A DNA stretch of 12,999 bases, from assembly GCA_016872875.1 (NCBI GenBank), contig VGYW01000237.1, forward strand, positions 1-12,999, written 5' to 3'. A program made the position numbers and the translations under genes. Shown piece by piece: positions 7,601 through 10,499 of this stretch; within the stretch, counting starts at the first letter, position 1; the number at the start of each line of letters is the position of its first letter. Under the pieces are notes generated by a model. The model searched no databases, was not told the DNA's origin, and saw only the letters and a program-made list of their open reading frames with translations. This DNA is from Planctomycetota bacterium (GTDB taxonomy: Bacteria; Planctomycetota; PUPC01; DSUN01).

Positions 7601-7841
7601 CCCCCTTCGCCTCCTTCGGCAGCGTGACCGTCCCCCGGAACCAGGCATATTCCCACTTCGCGCCCCAGGGCGTTCCGACGGGCATCGGCTTGAAGGGGCG
7701 CTTGAGCGCCTCGCGCGGCCGCAACTGCTCCTTCGTCACGAACCCGCTGAGGGGCACGTCGCCCAGCCTGCGATAGCACAGCTTCTCGAGCGTGTTCCGC
7801 CACTGCTCCACCCGGCTTCGCCATTCAAGCGTCAGTGCCAT
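4626..7841 (-). CDS. Alpha-mannosidase, glycoside hydrolase family 38
   Basis: This encodes 1071 residues from the ATG at 7841, with GGAGG at 7851-7855. It should hydrolyse alpha-mannosides in a zinc-dependent, retaining reaction. GH38 motifs are clear: GHSHIDVAWLWP with zinc ligands H268 and D270, WLPDVFGYSG with D380 as the expected nucleophile and zinc ligand, and NQFHDIIPGSS with H602 as the last ligand. An N-terminal beta domain (about 1-240), the catalytic barrel with helical bundle (about 255-635) and a C-terminal beta-sandwich region follow in order. No signal peptide is seen, so it is probably cytoplasmic and acts on imported oligosaccharides. Four repeat-derived peptides interrupt it without breaking the frame: TTGKMPVP (226-233), residues 557-580, a 7-bp tandem array (644-653) and residues 710-727. 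All avoid the catalytic motifs. Confidence 0.95.
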   Translation of the reverse strand: MALTLEWRSRVEQWRNTLEKLCYRRLGDVPLSGFVTKEQLRPREALKRPFKPMPVGTPWGAKWEYAWFRGTVTLPKEAKGEWIVFRCGTGTGFTGDPGGEGRFIVNGREMGGRDWHHPQVILTTKGVPGRRFDILMEAYAGHGPMNCGGGPVPHGELTVPEPPATQQAVKPCSLGIWDEEVFQAWLDLQTLLELRDKLDPDSLRVSEIDEGLRQFTLIADLELPRTTGKMPVPPMLATIRAARKRLKPLLECTNGSTSPLLYCYGHSHIDVAWLWPLAETERKCARTFATQLTLMEMYPEYKFLQSQPHLFRMTQRLYPDVYARIKAAAKKGQWISEGGMWVEADTNVSGGEALIRQFIHGKRFYREELGVDCELMWLPDVFGYSGAMPQIMAGCGIKYFSTQKIFWNYNGGDPFPYNTFWWEGIDGTRVLSHFHNDYNSQTNPATLIQRWKERVQKDGLNARIVPFGYGDGGGGPTRLHLEFLRRQRNLEGAPRTVIASPLDFFHAEEAKRSDWPVYVGELYYQCHRGTYTTQAKTKRGNRKCEFALREAEMWGACATAGSSSRVLSAQDTVGRADRGTTYRYPAKVMDEAWKGVLLNQFHDIIPGSSIHRVYEEAEALHAQLLATAHGVAGAAARALASPKRDSRFQIPDSKSVSIFNSLSWDRLALVPLPKGFKGAESNGQALPTQRIGATLYAEALVPSCGWAAIVGGMSSSRVSRRGDTPPTIVKATERGMENDCLRLRLNDRGEITSLVDKATGRELAAGPMNAFRLYKDVPRWFDAWDIDSTYELAPVELPEKAAIEVVATGPLAAVLRITRKINDSTVTQEVWLRRGCRRVEFRTTIDWRERHKLLKAAFPTNLHANEAIHEVQFGHLRRPTHRSRPFDADRFEVANQKWTALAEEDRGAAVLNDCKYGVNVLGGSINLTLLRSPLAPDMTADLGMQEATYALSAWNGSFFESDLVREAYELNVAPLVVAGGAGEGSLFQLDAPNVVIETVKPAEDGSSDIIVRLYESKRAATRCTLRTSLPVVKALSTNMLEEGGEPLPTRAGLIALALRPFEIKTVRLKLA
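5662..5714. repeat. In-gene double-hairpin repeat (GTGGGCGG family)
   Basis: Two inverted units share outer arms GTGGGCGG (5662-5669) and CCGCCCAC (5707-5714). One hairpin is GCGGCGT, loop GTCCCC, ACGCCGC (5666-5685). The other, read on the minus strand, is GCGGGAT, loop GTCCTC, ATCCCGC (5691-5710). The loop start GTCC is conserved while the stems differ with pairing kept. The element encodes mannosidase residues 710-727 in frame. Confidence 0.85.
5883..5910. repeat. 7-bp tandem repeat inside the mannosidase gene
   Basis: GGAATCT is repeated three times, followed by a fourth unit ending in C. On the minus strand it encodes RDSRFQIPDS (residues 644-653), just before SVSIFNSLSW, where the C-terminal region begins. 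Seven is not a multiple of three, so unit gain or loss would shift the frame unless changed in threes. Confidence 0.9.
6103..6172. repeat. 70-bp inverted-pair repeat with cloverleaf potential, inside the mannosidase gene
   Basis: Two 32-bp inverted units (6103-6134 and 6141-6172) are separated by six bases. Each unit is GTGCCAC, a 6-bp hairpin, then GTGTCTTG. The left hairpin is GGTCGG, CTCGC, CCGACC; the right one, read on the minus strand, is GGCTGG, CTCGT, CCAGCC. The stems differ at two pairs with full compensation. Outer arms (GTGCCAC/GTGGCAC) and a 10-bp central stem (6125-6134 with 6141-6150) can also pair, giving a cloverleaf. It encodes residues 557-580 in a loop between REAEMWGA and YPAKVMDEAWK. 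Confidence 0.88.
7142..7165. repeat. Short palindrome inside the mannosidase gene
   Basis: CACAGGCA (7146-7153), a TCT loop and TGCCTGTG (7157-7164) form a perfect 8-bp stem. It encodes TTGKMPVP on the minus strand at residues 226-233, ahead of the catalytic domain. GTGGCACAGGC here (7142-7152) is identical to the right edge of the 70-bp element (6166-6176), hinting that the two are related. Confidence 0.75.
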
Positions 7842-7873
7842 GTCCTTCGGCCTCCAGAGGGTTCCGCGTTCGT

Positions 7874-7895
7874 AGCTCCGCCTTCAGGCGGCTCC
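7874..7895 (-). repeat. Hairpin in the mannosidase leader
   Basis: CCGCC (7878-7882), loop TTCA and GGCGG (7887-7891) form a short perfect hairpin between the predicted start point and the mannosidase ribosome binding site. It may be a dispersed intergenic repeat or a leader structure; the sequence alone does not decide. Confidence 0.5.
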
Positions 7896-7896
7896 T

Positions 7897-7925
7897 GTTA
7901 TCCCCGATCCGCCTTCATCCGTCAA
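7897..7925 (-). promoter_or_regulatory. Putative promoter of the mannosidase gene
   Basis: On the minus strand TTGACG (7920-7925) and GATAAC (7897-7902) are separated by exactly 17 bases. Transcription would begin near 7890, giving a leader of about 50 bases that contains the hairpin at 7878-7891. Confidence 0.6.
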
Positions 7926-7982
7926 GTGCGGATCGCTGCCGAGTGGCCACGCGGTCGGGCCATGGGCGTTAGCGGCGGAAGT

Positions 7983-8075
7983 GACCACAGGGACTACAGG
8001 GACAACAGGGACGCAAGGCACCGAGGCATTGGCCCGGCGGCATGGCTCTCGGCTCGTTTCGGGGTCCCTGTGGTC
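7983..8075. repeat. 9-bp tandem repeat with a distant inverted arm
   Basis: Three units of ACAGGGAC plus one variable base run from 7987 to 8013. GACCACAGGGAC at 7983-7994 has an exact inverse, GTCCCTGTGGTC, at 8064-8075. The arms lie 69 bases apart in the 280-bp gap between the mannosidase and propeller genes. I see no gene in this gap. The element could act as a spacer or weak terminator for the upstream gene, but there is no T-tract. Confidence 0.75.
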
Positions 8076-8121
8076 CCTCGTTTCCCCCCGCTTCCGCGCT
8101 CTGCGTGGGAACGGAGAGGAT

Positions 8122-9471
8122 TCACGGGGTCGGCGGGATGCGGAGGAGGGTGAAGGGGTAGATGATGGTGACGTAGAGCGTGCCGTCGGCGCCCATTGCC
8201 GGCAATGGGCTCCCGACGAGGAGGGCCATGTGGCAGTGGAGCGGCGTGAGCGCCCCGTCGGGCAGCCGGTGGAAGCCGTGGGTCCACGGCTTCGGCTTGC
8301 CGTCGGGGCCGGGGCGGAAATCGAAGAAATCGGGGTTCTTCACGGCCAGGACGCCGAGGTCCTCCATCTTCCCGGCCCGTGTTGTGGGCGGGGCGTCCCT
8401 GCCTGTGGGCGGGGCGTCCCTGCCCCGCGTCTGCCGCCCAGGGTCATAGCGGACGACGTGGTGGAGGTAGCCGGAGCCGAAGCCTGTCTGGTTGTCAACT
8501 CGGATGGCGGCGTAGACGCGGCCGTCGGGCGCCACGCGGAGCGAGCCGCGCGAATCGAAGCCCTTGCCCTCGAGTATCCGGCCGAGGTCCGTGGCGGACA
8601 CGGTTGGCCCCTCGCCGGCCAGGTCAATGGCGAAGAGCGACGGCTCCTGCATGCGGATGAGGTAAGCCGTCCTTCCATCTACCGCAAGGTCCCAGCAGAT
8701 GGGGCCGGGCTTGAGGTCGTCCGCCGCCAGCTTCCTGCCGCCGGCCACGATGTCAAGGACGCTCACCTTCCCCGTGGCAGGGTCGTATTGGGCGAGTTGG
8801 AAGTCCTTCGTGATCGCGTTCGCCCGGCCCTTCGCATCCAGCAGCGTCGTCGCGTAGGGGGCGAGGAGCGGGCCGAGTTCGCGGTAGCTCTTGCCCTTCA
8901 GGTCGCCGAGCATCCAGTGCTGGTCTTCGCATGTGACGACGTAGAGGAGTCCGCGACCCTCATCGGCGGCCACGTCAATCACGCCCTGGCCGCGACAGGG
9001 CATGCCCAGGCACTCGGCCTTGTCGGTCGCGGGGTCGTAGGCCATCACGTAGCCGCCGGGGTAGTCCGCCGTATCGTCCTTCCCGCGGCGATAGCCCTGC
9101 TTGCTCCCCACGTAGATGCGGCCTGAGGGCGCTACGAAGTTCCGCGTGTGGATCTTCGCCTGCGCCGCGTAGCCCGTGGCGGTCAGCCCGCACAGCTTGT
9201 GCGTGTCGATCACTACCCGCTGCCTCTCCGTCTTCGGGTCGAACTCCACGAGGAACGAGTTCTGCCCGTACTTCGCGGTGCCGACGTAGATTCGGCCGTT
9301 CTTCCCCTCGCAGAGCGAGAAGTAGCCCGATTCATCGTTGTGCGTCTCGGGCAGGACATGGTATGCCTTCCCCCAGAGGTACTTCGGCGGTGCCTGGCCC
9401 GTGCCGCCCGCGGCAATGCCTGCGCACAGGCTCGCCGCCGCGCAGGCTAGGAGGAACGTCATCTTCTTCAT
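8122..9471 (-). CDS. Secreted beta-propeller-like protein of unknown function
   Basis: This encodes 449 residues from the ATG at 9471 (MKKMTFLLACAAASLCAGIAAGG), a clear signal peptide. The longer open frame starting at 9507 adds a polar leader and is less likely. Repeated strand motifs GRIYVGT, GRIYVGS, GLLYVVT, GRVYAAI and GTLYVTI, each preceded by an APSG- or APDG-like turn, indicate a propeller of several blades, similar in style to SMP-30/NHL/YncE-type proteins. I cannot name a substrate or an active site. Two insert-like segments break the pattern: GRDAPPTGRDAPPT (about residues 347-363), from a GC-rich tandem repeat, and GSPLPAMGA (about 420-428), from the palindrome shared with the lyase-like gene. 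Both keep the frame. The protein probably works in the periplasm or outside the cell. Confidence 0.8.
   Translation of the reverse strand: MKKMTFLLACAAASLCAGIAAGGTGQAPPKYLWGKAYHVLPETHNDESGYFSLCEGKNGRIYVGTAKYGQNSFLVEFDPKTERQRVVIDTHKLCGLTATGYAAQAKIHTRNFVAPSGRIYVGSKQGYRRGKDDTADYPGGYVMAYDPATDKAECLGMPCRGQGVIDVAADEGRGLLYVVTCEDQHWMLGDLKGKSYRELGPLLAPYATTLLDAKGRANAITKDFQLAQYDPATGKVSVLDIVAGGRKLAADDLKPGPICWDLAVDGRTAYLIRMQEPSLFAIDLAGEGPTVSATDLGRILEGKGFDSRGSLRVAPDGRVYAAIRVDNQTGFGSGYLHHVVRYDPGRQTRGRDAPPTGRDAPPTTRAGKMEDLGVLAVKNPDFFDFRPGPDGKPKPWTHGFHRLPDGALTPLHCHMALLVGSPLPAMGADGTLYVTIIYPFTLLRIPPTP
8189..8215. repeat. In-gene palindromic repeat, copy 2
   Basis: This is a 27-bp block identical to 2550-2576, centred on the 20-bp palindrome at 8191-8210. 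It is read in the same orientation and frame as in the lyase-like gene and again yields GSPLPAMGA. Confidence 0.92.
8383..8431. repeat. In-gene GTGGGCGG-family repeat (propeller gene)
   Basis: Two 21-bp tandem units (8383-8403 and 8404-8424) are followed by CCGCGTC. The end folds as GCGGGGC, loop GTCCCT, GCCCCGC (8409-8428), a perfect 7-bp stem. On the minus strand it encodes GRDAPPTGRDAPPT in the propeller protein. Confidence 0.88.
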
Positions 9472-9677
9472 CGTTTGATCCCGCACAGGCACTCGTCGCT
9501 CGCCCACGGGCCTGCGAGCGTCCGTTACATGATGCGCAGAATCCCCCGGAATGCAAGCTTTACGACGACGGCCGCCTCACGCAGGTGAACTCCCCGCCCT
9601 ATGTCCGCGGCGCGCCTGCCGGGGAATGATCCACAGGCCGGAAAGGTAGGGCATGCACACTTGCACGCGGAACGCAC

Positions 9678-9705
9678 TTGACATCCCAGGTCGCCCGTGG
9701 ATAAT
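9678..9705 (+). promoter_or_regulatory. Putative promoter of the BrnT-type toxin pair
   Basis: TTGACA (9678-9683), a perfect -35 box, lies 16 bases from GATAAT (9700-9705). The start point near 9712 gives a leader of about 27 bases with GGAGG at 9730-9734. I see no gene in the divergent gap from 9472 to 9738, and no convincing promoter for the propeller gene. Confidence 0.65.
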
Positions 9706-9738
9706 TGTATTGGGCCATGTCTGGCACGTGGAGGCGCA

Positions 9739-10020
9739 ATGGCGCTCGAGACCGATTGGGACGAACGGAAGGCATACGAGAACCTCAAGAAGTACGGAGT
9801 CTCGTTCGCCGAAGCCGCCACGGTGTTCGGCGACACCCTGTCCGTGACCATCCCGGACCCTCTGCACTCGGTTGGGGAAGACCGGTTTGTGACCCTTGGC
9901 CTGTCTTTCAGGAGGCGTCTCCTCGCGGTGGTCCACGCCGACAAAGGGGAGACGATTCGCATTATCAGCGCACGCCACGCAACACGGCGCGAAAGGTGCA
10001 CGTATGAAGAAGGCACGTAA
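9739..10020 (+). CDS. brnT: BrnT-family type II toxin
   Basis: This encodes 93 residues. The ATG at 9739 follows GGAGG (9730-9734), so the longer frame from 9697 is not used. The sequence follows the BrnT pattern from end to end: WDERKAYENLKKYGVSFAEAATVFGD, IPDPLHSVGEDRFVTLGLS, RRLLAVVHADKGETIRIISARHATRRER and YEEG. BrnT proteins are RelE-fold ribonucleases that stop translation until bound by an antitoxin. The 3' end overlaps the next gene by 17 bases, so the two are co-translated. The conserved Arg-rich end (SARHATRRER) is intact. Confidence 0.93.
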   Translation: MALETDWDERKAYENLKKYGVSFAEAATVFGDTLSVTIPDPLHSVGEDRFVTLGLSFRRRLLAVVHADKGETIRIISARHATRRERCTYEEGT

Positions 10021-10240
10021 AGCCGCAGGAAACGGCGCAATGCTGCCGGAGTACGACTTCCGCGGCGGCGTCAGGGGCAAGTATGCCCGGCGTTACGCTG
10101 AGGGGTGCAACGTGGTCGTTCTTGCCCCCGAAGTCGCCGCCGTCTTCCGAGACTCCCGTTCGGTCAACGATGCCCTCCGCCCCCTGGCCGACCTCATCCG
10201 CAAACAGGCCCGCAGGAAACGCTCCCCCGGCCGCGCCTGA
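10004..10240 (+). CDS. Putative antitoxin partner of BrnT, not BrnA-like
   Basis: This encodes 78 residues from the ATG at 10004, with GAAAGG upstream, inside the toxin's 3' end. The sequence is MKKARK followed by EYDFRGGVRGKYARRYAEGCNVVVLAPEVAAVFRDSRSVNDALRPLADLIRK and a basic tail. A canonical BrnA has a different sequence with a recognisable ribbon-helix-helix. Here I see a YDF..GVRGKYA.RYAEG..VVVL.P.VA.VF segment and a C-terminal helix, a pattern I associate with small proteins paired with BrnT-like or other toxins. The role as antitoxin is inferred from its position, small size, basic character and overlap with the toxin. Confidence 0.75.
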   Translation: MKKARKAAGNGAMLPEYDFRGGVRGKYARRYAEGCNVVVLAPEVAAVFRDSRSVNDALRPLADLIRKQARRKRSPGRA

Positions 10241-10260
10241 CGGCCGTGTACTGAGATGCT

Positions 10261-10301
10261 CTGCGGTGCCTGGCACCGCAGGGCGGAGCGCCCTCGGGCG
10301 C
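10261..10301. repeat. Two adjacent GC-rich hairpins downstream of the toxin pair
   Basis: CTGCGGTGC (10261-10269), loop CTG and GCACCGCAG (10273-10281) make a perfect 9-bp hairpin. GCGCCC, TC, GGGCGC (10288-10301) makes a second. They lie 20 bases after the antitoxin-like gene, where a terminator is expected, but no T-run follows. They may be a repeat or a factor-assisted terminator. The rest of the gap to 10425 shows nothing else I can support. Confidence 0.55.
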
Positions 10302-10425
10302 GCCATCGTGCCGCTCCCCTTCACCCACACGGGCAGCCTGCTGGACGCCCTGCGTGCGAAGCTCTGAGCGGAGCCGCGGACCCTTCTGTTCCCTCTCCCG
10401 GTGGTAGAGGGCGCAGAGGAGAGGC

Positions 10426-10454
10426 TTGCTGCCGGCTGGCCTTGACCCTATAAT
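10426..10454 (+). promoter_or_regulatory. Putative promoter of the HzsA-like gene
   Basis: TTGCTG (10426-10431) and a perfect TATAAT (10449-10454) are separated by exactly 17 bases. The predicted leader is about 40 bases and ends in a strong AGGAGG. Confidence 0.7.
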
Positions 10455-10488
10455 GAGGGGGTCATCGGGCCGAGGAGCCTTTTCTTGC

Positions 10489-10494
10489 AGGAGG
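10489..10494 (+). promoter_or_regulatory. Ribosome binding site of the HzsA-like gene
   Basis: AGGAGG lies five bases before the ATG at 10500. It fixes the start and supports this strand over the long antisense open frame. Confidence 0.8.
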
Positions 10495-10499
10495 TCGCC

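Noticed and set aside
5955..8153. 732-residue open frame on the plus strand
   Set aside because: It is antisense to the GH38 mannosidase with its intact catalytic motifs; its own translation resembles nothing and has no credible start region.
7981..9126. 381-residue plus-strand frame
   Set aside because: It is antisense to the propeller gene, which has a signal peptide and blade motifs; the plus-strand product starts in a tandem repeat and shows no domain.
9697..9738. N-terminal extension of BrnT from the ATG at 9697
   Set aside because: This ATG overlaps the predicted -10 box and lacks a ribosome binding site; the ATG at 9739 has GGAGG and matches the normal family start.
10261..10301. Rho-independent terminator after the BrnT pair
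   Set aside because: The hairpins are strong but no T-tract follows on either strand, so I list them as hairpins without assigning that function.
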